A stretch of 64,000 bases of DNA from Bacillus litorisediminis (GTDB taxonomy: Bacteria > Bacillota > Bacilli > Bacillales > JC228). The translations under genes were made by a program, and so were the position numbers. Under the pieces are notes generated by a model, which saw only the letters and a program-made list of their open reading frames with translations, had not been told where the DNA came from and did not search any database. The stretch covers positions 1 to 64,000 of the forward strand of contig NZ_JAKZKT010000015.1 in assembly GCF_022808645.1 (NCBI RefSeq), read 5' to 3'. Positions 35,146 to 45,647 of the stretch are shown here, in pieces (position 1 is the first letter of the stretch; each line of letters opens with the position of its first letter).

Positions 35146-35259
35146 ATGTTTAAAGACCTATTTTATTATGAAAATCGTCTGATTACTTGTAAACAGGCAT
35201 ATCAATATTCTGAGTATTTGTATGAGTCTTATAAAAAAGGAGGGGGACTGTCATGCTAG
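35146..35259 (+). CDS. Possible 37-residue peptide overlapping the mraY start
   Basis: A short frame (starts [20 protein letters not shown]) with ATG 35146 and stop at 35257-35259, overlapping the first codons of mraY by seven bases. Its own ribosome site (AAGAAGAG) is weak, and I know no counterpart in this position. It could act as a coupling leader for mraY or be a chance frame. Confidence 0.3.
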   Translation: MFKDLFYYENRLITCKQAYQYSEYLYESYKKGGGLSC

Positions 35260-36230
35260 AGAAAGTGATTATTTTTACGATTATTATGGCATTTACAATT
35301 ACAGTATTATTGTCCCCTTTATTCATACCATTTTTAAGAAGACTAAAATTTGGTCAAAGTATCCGTGATGAAGGTCCTAAATCTCATCAGAAAAAATCGG
35401 GCACACCGACGATGGGCGGAATCATAATTTTGCTTTCGATTGTGATATCGACTATGGTTATGACAGCGAAATTTAGCGAGATTTCCTTTATCACTTTATT
35501 ATTATTGTTGGTTACAATAGGCTTTGGTTTACTTGGATTTTTAGATGATTATATTAAGGTTGCTTTAAAACGAAATCTTGGCTTAACATCCAAACAAAAA
35601 TTATTGGGACAAATTATTATTTCCATTATTGTTTTTTGGATTATGAAAGATAATGGTATTTCTACGGAGATTGAAATCCCATTTACAAATATTGAGTTTG
35701 AGCTAGGCTGGTTGTATGCATTATTTATTATCTTTTGGCTCGTTGGATTCTCGAATGCGGTGAATTTAACGGATGGGCTGGATGGTTTAGTATCTGGTAC
35801 AACTGCCATTGCATTTGGTGCCTTTGCAGTTCTGGCGTGGAATCAATCGCAAATGGAGGTCGCTATTTTTTCTGTAGCCGTAGTTGGAGCGGTATTAGGG
35901 TTCCTCGTATTTAATGCCCACCCTGCAAAGGTGTTTATGGGGGATACAGGTTCATTGGCACTTGGCGGGGCGATTGCGATGATTTCGATTATTACGAAAC
36001 TGGAATTATTGCTTGTTTTAATTGGCGGTGTCTTCGTTATTGTTACATTATCCGTTATTCTGCAGGTAGCTTCCTTTAAAACAACAGGCAAACGAATATT
36101 CAAAATGAGCCCCCTTCATCATCATTTCGAATTAGTCGGGTGGTCGGAATGGAGAATCGTTGTTACATTTTGGAGCGTAGGTCTGCTATGTGCAGCCCTT
36201 GGCGTCTATATTGAGGTGTGGATGAGTTGA
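35253..36230 (+). CDS. mraY: Phospho-MurNAc-pentapeptide transferase MraY
   Basis: A 325-residue polytopic membrane enzyme (about ten helices) that makes lipid I from UDP-MurNAc-pentapeptide and undecaprenyl phosphate. Family motifs are [16 protein letters not shown], the Asp pair in [25 protein letters not shown], and [12 protein letters not shown] with the C-terminal SPLHHHFEL. Its ribosome site is the strong AAAAGGAGGGGG. It overlaps murD by four bases if murD starts at TTG 36227. Confidence 0.97.
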   Translation: MLEKVIIFTIIMAFTITVLLSPLFIPFLRRLKFGQSIRDEGPKSHQKKSGTPTMGGIIILLSIVISTMVMTAKFSEISFITLLLLLVTIGFGLLGFLDDYIKVALKRNLGLTSKQKLLGQIIISIIVFWIMKDNGISTEIEIPFTNIEFELGWLYALFIIFWLVGFSNAVNLTDGLDGLVSGTTAIAFGAFAVLAWNQSQMEVAIFSVAVVGAVLGFLVFNAHPAKVFMGDTGSLALGGAIAMISIITKLELLLVLIGGVFVIVTLSVILQVASFKTTGKRIFKMSPLHHHFELVGWSEWRIVVTFWSVGLLCAALGVYIEVWMS

Positions 36231-37579
36231 GAAAAGTAAATACGTTTTTTCATAAAAAGATTCTTGTACTAGGGTTAGCAAAAAGCGGAGTCAGTGCTGC
36301 ATCTCTTTTACATAAACTAGGTGCCTTCGTAACAGTTAATGACTTTAAACCATTATCAGAAAACCCGGAAGCACAAGGCCTCTTGCAGGAGGGGATTAAA
36401 GTGATCTGCGGCAGTCATCCGATTGAATTATTGGATGAGGGATTTGAATACATCGTTAAAAATCCAGGGATTCCATATGAGAATCCGCTGATTGAAGGAG
36501 CAATAAAGAGGGGCATTCCCGTTATTACTGAAGTAGAATTGGCTTACCTCGTGTCAGAGGCGCCGTTTATTGCCATTACAGGTACAAACGGTAAAACCAC
36601 CACGACTACTTTAATTTATGAAATGTTAAAGGCTGATCAAAAGCAGCCTCTAATAGCAGGGAATATCGGTACCGTCGCGTCAGATGTGGCGCAAGCGGCG
36701 ACTAGTGATAATACTATTGTAATCGAGTTATCTTCTTTTCAGCTGATGGGAATTCAACAATTTCAGCCTAAAATAGCAGTGCTGACAAACCTTTATCAGG
36801 CCCATTTGGACTACCATCATTCATTAAAAGCTTATTGGGAAGCAAAAGCTAATATTACAAAAAACCAAACCGAAAATGATTGGTTTATTTTTAATTCGGA
36901 TCAGGACGAATGCCTGGCTATTGCTCAAAACAGCAAGGCGAAACCTATTCCATTTTCAACTAAATACAAGGTTGAGGATGGAGCATATGTAGAAAATGGA
37001 TGGATATATTTTCGCGGCGAAGCAATTATGAAGTATGGAGATGTTGTCTTACCTGGGAGTCATAATCTTGAAAATATATTAGCCAGTGTGAGTGCTGCAA
37101 GATTGCATGGAGTAAGTAAAGAAGCCATTCACAAAGTACTGACAACCTTCTATGGGGTGAAACATCGCCTTCAATACATTGATACGATTGCTGGCAGGAA
37201 GTTTTACAATGATTCAAAGGCTACAAATATTTTAGCGACTCAAAAGGCGCTAGAAGCTTTTAGGCAACCGACGATCTTGCTTGCTGGCGGGTTAGACCGT
37301 GGCAATGAATTTGATGAGTTGATTCCAAGCTTGAAACATGTTAAAGCGATTATAACCTTTGGGCAGACCGCCCCCAAAATTGAAAGAATCGCAAAAGAGG
37401 CAGGAATAGAATGTATTCAACGTGTCGATAATGTGGAAAAAGCAGTTCCGGCAGCGTTTGAGATTTCGTCCGAAGGAGACGTTATTCTCCTGTCTCCAGC
37501 CTGTGCCAGTTGGGATCAATATAAAACTTTTGAGGTACGCGGAGACATTTTTATAGACGCTGTGCATAAGCTTAAGTAA
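36227..37579 (+). CDS. murD: UDP-MurNAc-alanine--D-glutamate ligase MurD
   Basis: A 450-residue Mur ligase that adds D-glutamate. Visible are the N-terminal UDP-binding [19 protein letters not shown] loop [35 protein letters not shown] and NDSKATN. TTG 36227 is preferred because GAGGTG lies eight bases upstream inside mraY, and it gives the B. subtilis-like length; GTG 36218 overlaps that site. Confidence 0.95.
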   Translation: MRKVNTFFHKKILVLGLAKSGVSAASLLHKLGAFVTVNDFKPLSENPEAQGLLQEGIKVICGSHPIELLDEGFEYIVKNPGIPYENPLIEGAIKRGIPVITEVELAYLVSEAPFIAITGTNGKTTTTTLIYEMLKADQKQPLIAGNIGTVASDVAQAATSDNTIVIELSSFQLMGIQQFQPKIAVLTNLYQAHLDYHHSLKAYWEAKANITKNQTENDWFIFNSDQDECLAIAQNSKAKPIPFSTKYKVEDGAYVENGWIYFRGEAIMKYGDVVLPGSHNLENILASVSAARLHGVSKEAIHKVLTTFYGVKHRLQYIDTIAGRKFYNDSKATNILATQKALEAFRQPTILLAGGLDRGNEFDELIPSLKHVKAIITFGQTAPKIERIAKEAGIECIQRVDNVEKAVPAAFEISSEGDVILLSPACASWDQYKTFEVRGDIFIDAVHKLK

Positions 37580-37628
37580 GGGCTTGTCCTTTTCGACGCC
37601 CTAATAAGCGTCTGTTGAGGTGTTCGCA

Positions 37629-38732
37629 TTGCCAACGTTGAAAAAATCCACACCAGATTTTTTATTAATACTTGTTACTTTATCTTTACTCGCAGTTGGT
37701 TTAATCATGGTTTATAGTGCGAGTGCTGTCTGGGCAGAGTATAAATTTAACGACTCTTTCTTTTTTGCCAAAAGACAGCTGCTTTTTGCTGGGGTTGGGG
37801 TAGTCGCTATGTTCTTCATTATGAATATAGATTACTGGAATTGGAGATCTTGGGCTAAAATCTTGGTAATTGTTTGTTTTGTGCTGCTGATTGCGGTATT
37901 AATTCCTGGCGTAGGTATGGAAAGGAATGGTTCCAGAAGCTGGATAGGCGTGGGTGCTTTTTCGATTCAGCCATCGGAATTTATGAAATTTGCCATGATT
38001 GTTTTTTTAGCCAAATTTCTAACGGATCGCCAGCGCTATATTACAACCGTAAAACAGGGACTAGTTCCGTCCTTGGGGTTAGTTTTCCTGGCATTTGCGT
38101 TAATCATGCTTCAGCCAGACCTCGGTACGGGGACAGTTATGGTTGGAACTTGTGTCGTGATGATTTTTATTGCAGGGGCAAGAATCCGTCATTTTATCTT
38201 TTTAGGGTTAATGGGACTAGCTGGATTTGTTGCACTGATAGCCTCTGCTCCTTATAGGATTCAAAGAATTACAAGCTTCTTAGATCCTTGGTCAGACCCG
38301 CAAAACAGCGGATTTCAAATTATCCAATCTTTATATGCCATCGGTCCTGGGGGATTATTTGGATTAGGCTTAGGGCAAAGCAGGCAGAAATTCTTCTATT
38401 TGCCTGAACCTCAAACTGATTTTATATTTGCCATTATTTCTGAGGAGCTTGGTTTTATCGGCGGCTCGTTCGTCATCCTATTATTTGCCTTGTTGCTATG
38501 GAGAGGCATGCGAATTGCTTTAGGTGCTCCGGACTTGTATGGCAGCTTTTTGGCTGTCGGAATTATTGCGATGATTGCGATTCAAGTGATGATCAATATC
38601 GGAGTCGTTACGGGGCTGATGCCTGTTACAGGCATTACACTTCCATTTTTAAGCTATGGCGGTTCATCTCTAACCCTTATGTTAATGGCAGTTGGCGTAT
38701 TATTAAATGTGAGCAGATACTCGAGATATTAA
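37629..38732 (+). CDS. spoVE: SpoVE, SEDS-family spore cortex glycosyltransferase
   Basis: A 367-residue polytopic SEDS protein (about ten helices) that polymerises glycan strands for the spore cortex together with SpoVD. Recognisable are GLIMVYSASAVWAEYK, NGSRSWIGVGAFSIQPSEF, QPDLGTG, RITSFLDPW and LPFLSYGGSSL, which is close to B. subtilis SpoVE throughout. TTG 37629 has GAGGTG seven bases upstream; the GTG at 37620 overlaps that site. In B. subtilis murG follows at once; here there is a terminator instead. Confidence 0.95.
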   Translation: MPTLKKSTPDFLLILVTLSLLAVGLIMVYSASAVWAEYKFNDSFFFAKRQLLFAGVGVVAMFFIMNIDYWNWRSWAKILVIVCFVLLIAVLIPGVGMERNGSRSWIGVGAFSIQPSEFMKFAMIVFLAKFLTDRQRYITTVKQGLVPSLGLVFLAFALIMLQPDLGTGTVMVGTCVVMIFIAGARIRHFIFLGLMGLAGFVALIASAPYRIQRITSFLDPWSDPQNSGFQIIQSLYAIGPGGLFGLGLGQSRQKFFYLPEPQTDFIFAIISEELGFIGGSFVILLFALLLWRGMRIALGAPDLYGSFLAVGIIAMIAIQVMINIGVVTGLMPVTGITLPFLSYGGSSLTLMLMAVGVLLNVSRYSRY

Positions 38733-39087
38733 ACTGGCTAATTAGATATAGGTTACTTTACATTTTAATGACAATCAGGGTACAAAGACTACTCGAAACT
38801 AAAAAATATAGTAAAATAGAAAAAGCGAGAAGGGGTAAATCGAAATTCCTTATTTCTCGCTTTTTATTTTGTACATAATTTGCAGTAAAATTGTAGTGCA
38901 AAAATGTCTTTTCCGTTATTCTAAGATTTGTTGACCGGTGTAAAATAAACACGAGCAAACCTTTCACAGTATAGGGCTAATGCCGTATGATAATATAGGC
39001 GAATGTTCTATAGTGAGAAAACGGATAACAATGGAAATCAGATGATCGATGTATATATGATACAAGCTTATTATGAGGTGAAAGTTG
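38733..39087 (+). other. Intergenic stretch between spoVE and murB lacking murG
   Basis: This 355-base gap occupies the usual place of murG. It holds a terminator (38819-38871), one possible ATAACGGAA-type repeat module in reverse orientation (ATGTCTTTTCCGTTATT, about 38904-38920), a TTGACC at 38931-38936 without a good -10 partner, and AT-rich sequence including TAATAT near 38992 that may serve murB. No fragment resembling a MurG glycosyltransferase is visible. Confidence 0.75.
38819..38871 (+). terminator. Terminator downstream of spoVE
   Basis: AAAAGCGAGAA pairs with TTTCTCGCTTTT across a long loop that itself holds AAGG/CCTT pairing, and is followed by TATTTTG. It ends the murE-mraY-murD-spoVE unit. 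Confidence 0.8.
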
Positions 39088-39996
39088 ATGAAACTACTAG
39101 ATGAGTTAATAGCACTCCAGGCTGGAAATGTAAAAATAGATGAACCCATGTCTAAGCATACAACGATTAAAATTGGCGGGCCAGCTGAAATTTTTATTGA
39201 GCCTTCCAATATTGAATCATTAGATAAAATAATGGAAGTTATACAGAAACATAAATCGCCATGGAGAGCGATTGGCAGAGGCTCAAACCTTTTAGTAAGA
39301 GATGGCGGAATCGAGGGTGTGGTTATCAAGCTTGGGAAGGGTGTCGATCAGCTCGAGTGGCTAGATGAACATACGATTCAAGTTGGAGGAGGCTTCTCAT
39401 TAGTCTCACTTGCTACACAATTAAGCCGGAAAGGTTTGCATGGGATCCAATTCGCTGGGGGAATCCCAGGTTCGGTTGGCGGTGCTGTTTACATGAATGC
39501 TGGTGCTCATGGATCGGATATTTCACAGATTCTAGTAAAAGCAAGAATCTTATTTGAGGATGGCACAATTGAATGGCTTTCTAATAAGGAAATGGAATTT
39601 TCCTACAGAACTTCCGTTTTGCAAACAAAACGTCCGGGTATTGTACTAGAAGCTGTATTTCAATTGAAAGAAGGAAGTAAAGAACAGGCACTCGAAGAAA
39701 TGAAAAAATTCAAGGATTACAGAAGAGATACGCAGCCTTGGAATTCTCCTTGTGCTGGAAGTATATTCAGGAATCCATTACCGAATTATGCAGGCAAACT
39801 TGTTGAGGAAGCCGGTTTAAAAGGCCACAAAATGGGTGGTGCGCAAATTTCGGAACTTCATGGCAATTTTATTGTGAATACGGGAAATGCAACCGCAGAA
39901 GATGTGTTAGCCCTGATTCAGCACGTAAAGGATACGATCTATGATAAATTTAAAATCAGCATGGAAACTGAGGTTGAAATAATCGGTAAAAATTAG
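39088..39996 (+). CDS. murB: UDP-N-acetylenolpyruvoylglucosamine reductase MurB
   Basis: A 302-residue FAD enzyme that reduces the enolpyruvyl group to make UDP-MurNAc. FAD-binding blocks [31 protein letters not shown] and [20 protein letters not shown] are present. The catalytic serine sits in [10 protein letters not shown], as in the type II MurB of Gram-positive bacteria, and EVEIIGKN ends the protein. ATG 39088 follows GAGGTGAAAG; the preceding TTG is less well spaced. Confidence 0.96.
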   Translation: MKLLDELIALQAGNVKIDEPMSKHTTIKIGGPAEIFIEPSNIESLDKIMEVIQKHKSPWRAIGRGSNLLVRDGGIEGVVIKLGKGVDQLEWLDEHTIQVGGGFSLVSLATQLSRKGLHGIQFAGGIPGSVGGAVYMNAGAHGSDISQILVKARILFEDGTIEWLSNKEMEFSYRTSVLQTKRPGIVLEAVFQLKEGSKEQALEEMKKFKDYRRDTQPWNSPCAGSIFRNPLPNYAGKLVEEAGLKGHKMGGAQISELHGNFIVNTGNATAEDVLALIQHVKDTIYDKFKISMETEVEIIGKN

Positions 39997-40062
39997 GGGA
40001 TAATTGGTTTCAATCACTACTCCCTATGATATAATTTTTTCATATCGAAAAATGACAAGTGT

Positions 40063-40099
40063 AACGGCACACGTTTCGTGCCGTTGCTTTCTTGTTTTT
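40063..40099 (+). terminator. Terminator downstream of murB
   Basis: AACGGCAC pairs with GTGCCGTT around ACGTTTC, followed by GCTTTCTTGTTTTT; the tail is interrupted. Confidence 0.75.
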
Positions 40100-40222
40100 A
40101 TTAAAGGATCTATTACAATAATCCCGAACCTCCTCGGTTTCGGTTTTGCTCGTTTTTCCACTCTCGTGGATTTTTGCTCATTACAGCTGTATTGATTGAT
40201 TTATACCTATGAGGTGGTACCT

Positions 40223-41059
40223 GTGGATAAGTCCAAGGTTGTTTCTATTGAAGATCGAATCCCGAAGATTAAGAAAGAAAGAAGAAGAAAAGCAAATAGA
40301 AAAATGATTTTTATTATCACGATGTTTTTCTTGCTTATCGGATGTATTATTTACTTTCAATCTCCATTGAGCCATGTTCAAACGATTGAAGTGAACGGAA
40401 ATGACCTTGTAACCGAGAAGGAAATTATTGCCCAGTCTGGATTGTCCAGCAAGGTTAATATTTGGACTATTGATGAAACAGAAATTGAGAAAAAAATAAA
40501 AGAAATCGATCAGATTGAAAATGTGTCTGTAACGATAAAATGGCCAAACAATATTACAATTGATATCTCTGAATGGAGAAGGGTGGCATATTATAAAAAT
40601 GATCTTGAGTTTTTCCCTATATTAGAAAATGGCGAAATGCTTAATAAAAAAGAAGAGTCGATACCGGTGCACGCTCCCATCCTATTTGAATTTGACGGAG
40701 GACAAGCCTTAGAAATGATGGTACGGGAATTAATTAAACTTCCCCAGGAAGTAGTCCGGTCTATCTCTGAAATTTATTTAACACCAACTGACACGGATTC
40801 CTATTCCCTTACAGTCTATATGAATGATGGGTTTGAAGTAAAAGCGACAATTCGTACTTTTTCAAAAAAAATGGTTCATTATCCCTCTATTGTCAGCCAA
40901 TTAGACCCCTCCATTAAAGGCTATGTCGATTTGACAGTAGGTGCTTATTTCAGACCTTATGAGACAGATGAAACAGAAGGAGAGGACCAAGAGTTAATCT
41001 TAAATGAAAATGAAGCAAGTCAAGAGGGGAATGATGAAGAAGATGAAAGTGAAGGGTAG
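40223..41059 (+). CDS. divIB: Cell division protein DivIB (FtsQ)
   Basis: A 278-residue bitopic divisome protein: a basic cytoplasmic N-terminus (EDRIPKIKKERRRKANRK), one helix (about 29-49), an extracellular POTRA/FtsQ domain beginning SHVQTIEVNGNDLVTEKEI, then the beta domain, and an acidic C-terminal tail. It works with FtsL and DivIC. GTG 40223 follows GAGGTGG. It overlaps ylxW by 26 bases, which suggests coupling. Confidence 0.93.
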   Translation: MDKSKVVSIEDRIPKIKKERRRKANRKMIFIITMFFLLIGCIIYFQSPLSHVQTIEVNGNDLVTEKEIIAQSGLSSKVNIWTIDETEIEKKIKEIDQIENVSVTIKWPNNITIDISEWRRVAYYKNDLEFFPILENGEMLNKKEESIPVHAPILFEFDGGQALEMMVRELIKLPQEVVRSISEIYLTPTDTDSYSLTVYMNDGFEVKATIRTFSKKMVHYPSIVSQLDPSIKGYVDLTVGAYFRPYETDETEGEDQELILNENEASQEGNDEEDESEG

Positions 41060-41738
41060 GCATGTCATTATTTCTCTGGTTACGTTAGTGTTAGGCTACA
41101 TACTGGCTTTTTCATATGACCAAACACAAAATCAGCGTGAGACTGTACCCATCTCATCCAGTCAATGGGAACGGGAACTTGACTTAAGAAATGAGTTAGT
41201 TGAACTTGAAGAAGTCAATCGGAAGCTGCAGCAAGAATTGGATGAAAAACAAATGCAGGTCGTAAAAATAGAAGAAGAATTGTCCAACAAAGCGATCGTA
41301 TACTCGAATCTGGCAGAGGATATTCAAAAATACCGGATGTTTCTAGGGAAAATCAAAGTCGAAGGTCCTGGTGTCCAAGTCACTCTCGAAGATGCCAGCT
41401 ATAATCCCAGTACCGATAACATCAGTGATTATATTGTTCACGAACAACAAGTTTTCAGGGTAATTAGTGAACTATATATCTCGGGTGCTCAGGCTGTTGC
41501 TATTAATGGGCAAAGACTTAAGGCTAATTCTTATATTGTCTGTGATGGACCGGTGATCACTGTAGACGGTAAGCAATTTAACGCTCCATTTAAAATTACG
41601 GCAATTGGTGATGCTGATACTCTATTTTCCGCTTTAAATTTAAATGGAGGCGTCATCGATGTGCTCGCATCGGAAAACATCGTGGTTACTCTCGAAAAAG
41701 CTGATCGTATAGTCATGGATCCAATTCTTGGCAGCTAA
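41034..41738 (+). CDS. ylxW: YlxW, DUF881 family protein
   Basis: A protein of about 234 residues with one N-terminal membrane helix (HVIISLVTLVLGYILAFSY), a coiled coil (about 45-90) and a DUF881 domain (GKIKVEGPGVQVTLEDASYNP at its start, ISGAQAVAINGQRL in the middle). It is a paralogue of the next gene. The role in the division cluster is unknown. The start is uncertain among closely spaced ATG codons; 41034 is chosen from AGAGGGG just upstream. Confidence 0.82.
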   Translation: MKKMKVKGRHVIISLVTLVLGYILAFSYDQTQNQRETVPISSSQWERELDLRNELVELEEVNRKLQQELDEKQMQVVKIEEELSNKAIVYSNLAEDIQKYRMFLGKIKVEGPGVQVTLEDASYNPSTDNISDYIVHEQQVFRVISELYISGAQAVAINGQRLKANSYIVCDGPVITVDGKQFNAPFKITAIGDADTLFSALNLNGGVIDVLASENIVVTLEKADRIVMDPILGS

Positions 41739-41788
41739 TCGGTATTAATATTGCTACATTCGTTCAGTTAAAATGAAGGATGATTATT

Positions 41789-42499
41789 TTGAAGAAAAGT
41801 ATAGTCATATTTTCGCTTGTTACCCTATTAATCGGTTTTATGATTGCCATTCAATTTAGGAGTGTTCAGGAGCCTGACCAAAGGGATACAAGGGATATTT
41901 GGGAAGTCCGGGAGCTTATTATTCAGGAGAAAGAACTGCAATCTGAATTGATCCGCGAGATTAGGGAAATTGAGGAGAAATTAGCCCAGTATCAAGAAAC
42001 TCAAGCACAGGAAGAATTAGAAGTGTTAAACTCGACATTAGAAGAATTTAAAGTAGAGGCAGGCTTAACTAAATATTCCGGACCTGGATTGATTATATCC
42101 ATCTCTCCTTATTTCCAGGGGATTGAACTTGGCCAGGATGCTGTCGTTTTGTCTCCAGAAATGTTAAGTAAACTTGTCAACGACCTGTATATGTACGGAG
42201 CAAAGCATATTTCGATCCAAGGGCAAAGACTGATTAATTCGTCTGTAATTCGAGATATTAATAATGAAACCCATGTGGACGGATTGCCGCTTAACCGTTT
42301 CCCGATAGAGATTAAAGTCGTTGCTGAAAACGAAGAGCTAGCTGAAAAAGTATATAACCGGATTCAAGCCTCCAGCTTGGAGGATGAGTTTTTTGTAGAA
42401 GATCTTAAATTTTCAGTTTCAAATGTGATGGATAAAGTAGAGCTACCAGCCTATCTGGATTCAATTGAGATAGGAAACATGAAGCCTGTTGAGGAATAA
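41789..42499 (+). CDS. ylxX: YlxX, DUF881 family protein
   Basis: A 236-residue protein built like its neighbour YlxW: one N-terminal helix (IVIFSLVTLLIGFMIAIQF), a coiled coil (about 35-85) and a DUF881 domain (YSGPGLIISISPY, YGAKHISIQGQRLINSSV). TTG 41789 is preferred because AAGGA ends eight bases before it; ATG 41780 overlaps that site. Two tandem DUF881 paralogues followed by sbp is the B. subtilis order. Confidence 0.85.
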   Translation: MKKSIVIFSLVTLLIGFMIAIQFRSVQEPDQRDTRDIWEVRELIIQEKELQSELIREIREIEEKLAQYQETQAQEELEVLNSTLEEFKVEAGLTKYSGPGLIISISPYFQGIELGQDAVVLSPEMLSKLVNDLYMYGAKHISIQGQRLINSSVIRDINNETHVDGLPLNRFPIEIKVVAENEELAEKVYNRIQASSLEDEFFVEDLKFSVSNVMDKVELPAYLDSIEIGNMKPVEE

Positions 42500-42513
42500 G
42501 GAGGACAAATCGT

Positions 42514-42876
42514 ATGTGGCTTCCCCTATTTGCTCTGATTGTCGGGGTTGTACTTGGTTTTTTAACAGACATAAAAATACCGGAAGAATATGCCAATTAC
42601 CTGTCAATTGCAGTGCTGGCGGCTCTTGATACTTTATTCGGGGGAATCCGTGCACATCTGCAGAATGTATACGATGAAAAGGTGTTTGTGTCTGGATTTT
42701 TTTTCAATATATTACTTGCTGCAAGTTTAGCTTTTCTAGGTGTCCATCTTGGTGTAGACTTGTATTTAGCAGCTATATTTGCGTTTGGTGTCCGACTATT
42801 CCAAAATATAGCAGTCATTAGACGTATACTCATTAATAACTGGGCAAGCAGACGTGAAAAAAATGAAAAAAATTAA
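42514..42876 (+). CDS. sbp: Small basic protein Sbp (DUF1290)
   Basis: A 120-residue integral membrane protein with four hydrophobic segments and the DUF1290 pattern (IPEEYANYLSIAVLAALDTLFGG, split here from GIRAHLQNVYDEKVF, then GVRLFQNIAVIRR). It starts ATG 42514 behind AAGGAGG, 14 bases after ylxX. Its function is unknown, but it is always found in the division cluster of Bacillus. Confidence 0.9.
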   Translation: MWLPLFALIVGVVLGFLTDIKIPEEYANYLSIAVLAALDTLFGGIRAHLQNVYDEKVFVSGFFFNILLAASLAFLGVHLGVDLYLAAIFAFGVRLFQNIAVIRRILINNWASRREKNEKN

Positions 42877-42987
42877 ATAGTTGTAGAGGGAAATTCCATT
42901 ATTTGACGAATATTTTAAGAATAATAGGTAATTCATTAATCAATTGTTGTTCTAACATAGATTAGGAGTTAAGGAGGTGCCATTAGA

Positions 42988-44271
42988 ATGAACAGCAATG
43001 AATATTATGTAAGCTTAGACATCGGTACATCCACCGTAAAAGTCATTATTGGCGAGATGGTGAATGACTCTTTAAATATTATCGGAGTTGGTCATGTAAA
43101 ATCTGAAGGTCTACGTAAAGGATCGATTGTAGATATAGATGAAACCGTTCATTCAATTAAAAAAGCTATCGAACAGGCTGAAAGAATGATTGGAATGACC
43201 ATTCGTGATGTCATAGTAGGTATTTCTGGAAATCATGTGATGCTGCAAAAATCACATGGCGTAGTTGCAGTATCAAGTGAAAATCGTGAAATTACAAATG
43301 AGGATATTTCAAGAGTAATGGATGCAGCTCAGGTCGTTTCGATTCCGCCTGAGAGAGAAATTATCAACATAATTCCGAATCAGTTTATTGTTGACGGACT
43401 TGATGAAATTAACGATCCGCGTGGCATGATTGGTGTTCGTCTAGAAATGGAAGGCACCATCATTACCGGTTCAAAAACGTTATTACATAATTTATTGCGA
43501 TGTGTGGAAAAAGCGGGGTTAAATATCGTTGATATCGTCCTTCAGCCATTAGCTGCAGGCGCACTTGCTCTTTCAAAAGATGAGAAGAACATGGGTGTTG
43601 TATTAGTAGATATTGGTGGCGGTTCTACTTCGATTGCCTATTTTGAGAATGGCAGTCTTGCAGCCACTTCTGTCCTTCCAGTTGGAGGAGACCATATTAC
43701 AAAGGACCTTTCTATAGGTCTTAAAACAACGACTGAAACTGCAGAAGAAATTAAAATTAAGTATGGACATGCTTTTTACGATGACGCATCAGAAGATGAA
43801 GTATTTACTGTCCCTATTATCGGCAGTGACCAGCATCAGCAGTTTAATCAGCTGGAAATTGCTGATATTATTGAAGCGAGACTAGAAGAAATATTTGATC
43901 TGATCCAGCATGATTTAAGACGAATGGGCGTTCGGGATGTGCCTGGAGGATACGTTTTATCTGGCGGGGTTGCGAACTTACCAGGAGTACTAGAGCTTGC
44001 TCAAGTAGTTTTTCAAAATCGAGTAAGAGTTGCCATTCCTGATTACATCGGTGTAAGAGAACCACAATATACAACAGCAGTTGGTTTAATAAAGTATGCC
44101 TATAAGAGTGCTAGATTACTAGGAAGAAATGTCGGTACAGGGCCAGTTCCAGTTGAAGTGGTTGAAAAACGACAGCCTTCTAAACCTCAAGGAAAATCAA
44201 AAGCACCGAATGAATCCCAGGATAAAATGTCATCAAAGATGAAGAAGTTCCTTGGTTATTTCTTCGAATAA
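42988..44271 (+). CDS. ftsA: Cell division protein FtsA
   Basis: A 427-residue actin-like ATPase that tethers FtsZ filaments to the membrane. Actin-fold phosphate loops YVSLDIGTSTVKVIIGE (N-terminus) and VVLVDIGGGSTSIAYF are clear, as are SGNHVMLQKSHG in the 1C domain and GGYVLSGGVANLPGV. The extreme C-terminus (KMKKFLGYFFE) is the amphipathic membrane-targeting helix. ATG 42988 behind AAGGAGGTG; 40 bases separate it from ftsZ. Confidence 0.97.
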   Translation: MNSNEYYVSLDIGTSTVKVIIGEMVNDSLNIIGVGHVKSEGLRKGSIVDIDETVHSIKKAIEQAERMIGMTIRDVIVGISGNHVMLQKSHGVVAVSSENREITNEDISRVMDAAQVVSIPPEREIINIIPNQFIVDGLDEINDPRGMIGVRLEMEGTIITGSKTLLHNLLRCVEKAGLNIVDIVLQPLAAGALALSKDEKNMGVVLVDIGGGSTSIAYFENGSLAATSVLPVGGDHITKDLSIGLKTTTETAEEIKIKYGHAFYDDASEDEVFTVPIIGSDQHQQFNQLEIADIIEARLEEIFDLIQHDLRRMGVRDVPGGYVLSGGVANLPGVLELAQVVFQNRVRVAIPDYIGVREPQYTTAVGLIKYAYKSARLLGRNVGTGPVPVEVVEKRQPSKPQGKSKAPNESQDKMSSKMKKFLGYFFE

Positions 44272-44311
44272 AACTCTTCATGGAAATAAGTGAAATTTAG
44301 GAGGATTTGTC

Positions 44312-45457
44312 ATGTTTGAATATGAAACTGATTTAGACCAACTGGCTACGATAAAAGTAATCGGTGTCGGTGGTGGCGGAAACAATGCAGTTAACCGAAT
44401 GATCGAGCATGGGGTTCAAGGAGTTGAATTTATTGCAGTCAACACAGATGCCCAAGCACTAAATCTTTCAAAAGCAGAAGTCAAAATGCAAATAGGCGGA
44501 AAGCTGACAAGAGGGCTTGGAGCTGGAGCAAATCCTGAGGTCGGAAAAAAAGCCGCTGAAGAAAGCAAAGAGCAGCTTGAGGAAGTACTAAAGGGTGCTG
44601 ACATGGTATTCGTTACGGCAGGTATGGGCGGCGGAACAGGAACTGGTGCAGCACCTGTCATTGCCCAAATTGCAAGAGATCTCGGAGCTTTAACAGTTGG
44701 TGTAGTCACAAGACCATTTACTTTTGAAGGCAGAAAGAGATCGACTCAAGCCGCAGGCGGTATCTCAGCAATGAAGGAAGCAGTGGATACCTTAATTGTT
44801 ATTCCAAATGACCGTTTACTTGAAATTGTTGATAAAAGCACGCCAATGCTTGAGGCGTTCCGTGAAGCAGATAATGTACTGCGCCAAGGGGTACAGGGGA
44901 TTTCAGATTTAATCGCTGTGCCTGGACTCATTAACCTTGACTTTGCTGATGTAAAAACAATTATGTCTAACAAAGGCTCTGCGTTAATGGGAATTGGGGT
45001 GGCTACTGGTGAAAATAGAGCGGCAGAAGCTGCGAAAAAGGCAATCTCCAGTCCGTTACTTGAAACTTCGATTGACGGAGCGCAAGGTGTTCTTATGAAC
45101 ATTACCGGCGGCTCAAACCTCAGTCTGTATGAAGTCCAAGAAGCAGCAGATATTGTCGCTTCTGCATCTGATCAGGACGTCAATATGATCTTTGGATCTG
45201 TAATCAATGAAAATCTTAAGGATGAAATCGTTGTAACGGTTATAGCAACTGGCTTTAATGAGGAAGTTTCTCATCCGAAACCAAGCCGTCCGGCATTTGG
45301 ACAAATGAAGCCAAGTTCAAATGTACAGCCGAGACGTGAACAGCAGCGCAAAGAGGAGTACACTCCTGAACCTCCGCGTTCTGCAACTTCATCCCAGCAA
45401 GTTGAAGAAGCACTCGATATTCCAACATTCTTAAGAAATCGGAATAGAAGACGATAA
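44312..45457 (+). CDS. ftsZ: Cell division protein FtsZ
   Basis: A 381-residue tubulin-like GTPase that forms the cytokinetic ring. The nucleotide-binding blocks [15 protein letters not shown] and the tubulin signature [10 protein letters not shown] (about 106-115) are intact, and [11 protein letters not shown] carries the T7 loop. A flexible linker rich in Pro/Arg/Gln leads to the C-terminal peptide [12 protein letters not shown], which binds FtsA, SepF and others. A strong terminator ends the cluster. Confidence 0.98.
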   Translation: MFEYETDLDQLATIKVIGVGGGGNNAVNRMIEHGVQGVEFIAVNTDAQALNLSKAEVKMQIGGKLTRGLGAGANPEVGKKAAEESKEQLEEVLKGADMVFVTAGMGGGTGTGAAPVIAQIARDLGALTVGVVTRPFTFEGRKRSTQAAGGISAMKEAVDTLIVIPNDRLLEIVDKSTPMLEAFREADNVLRQGVQGISDLIAVPGLINLDFADVKTIMSNKGSALMGIGVATGENRAAEAAKKAISSPLLETSIDGAQGVLMNITGGSNLSLYEVQEAADIVASASDQDVNMIFGSVINENLKDEIVVTVIATGFNEEVSHPKPSRPAFGQMKPSSNVQPRREQQRKEEYTPEPPRSATSSQQVEEALDIPTFLRNRNRRR

Positions 45458-45481
45458 TGGATGGTTTTAAGTAAAAAATAG

Positions 45482-45526
45482 GCTGTCTTTGAAAGGGTTT
45501 AGCCCTTTCAAAGACAGCTTTTTTTT
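45482..45526 (+). terminator. Strong terminator downstream of ftsZ
   Basis: A perfect 16-bp stem (45482-45497 with 45503-45518, loop TTTAG) is followed by eight T residues. Confidence 0.96.
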
Positions 45527-45647
45527 GAAAGAATTTTGAGGTTGCTTGAATAATCGCGTGGTAAGTTATCCTATAAAAAACAACCATCATTTTACAGACA
45601 AAATCCGCAAAAATCTCTAAAAATTTCTGGCCTTTCGCTGACAGAAA

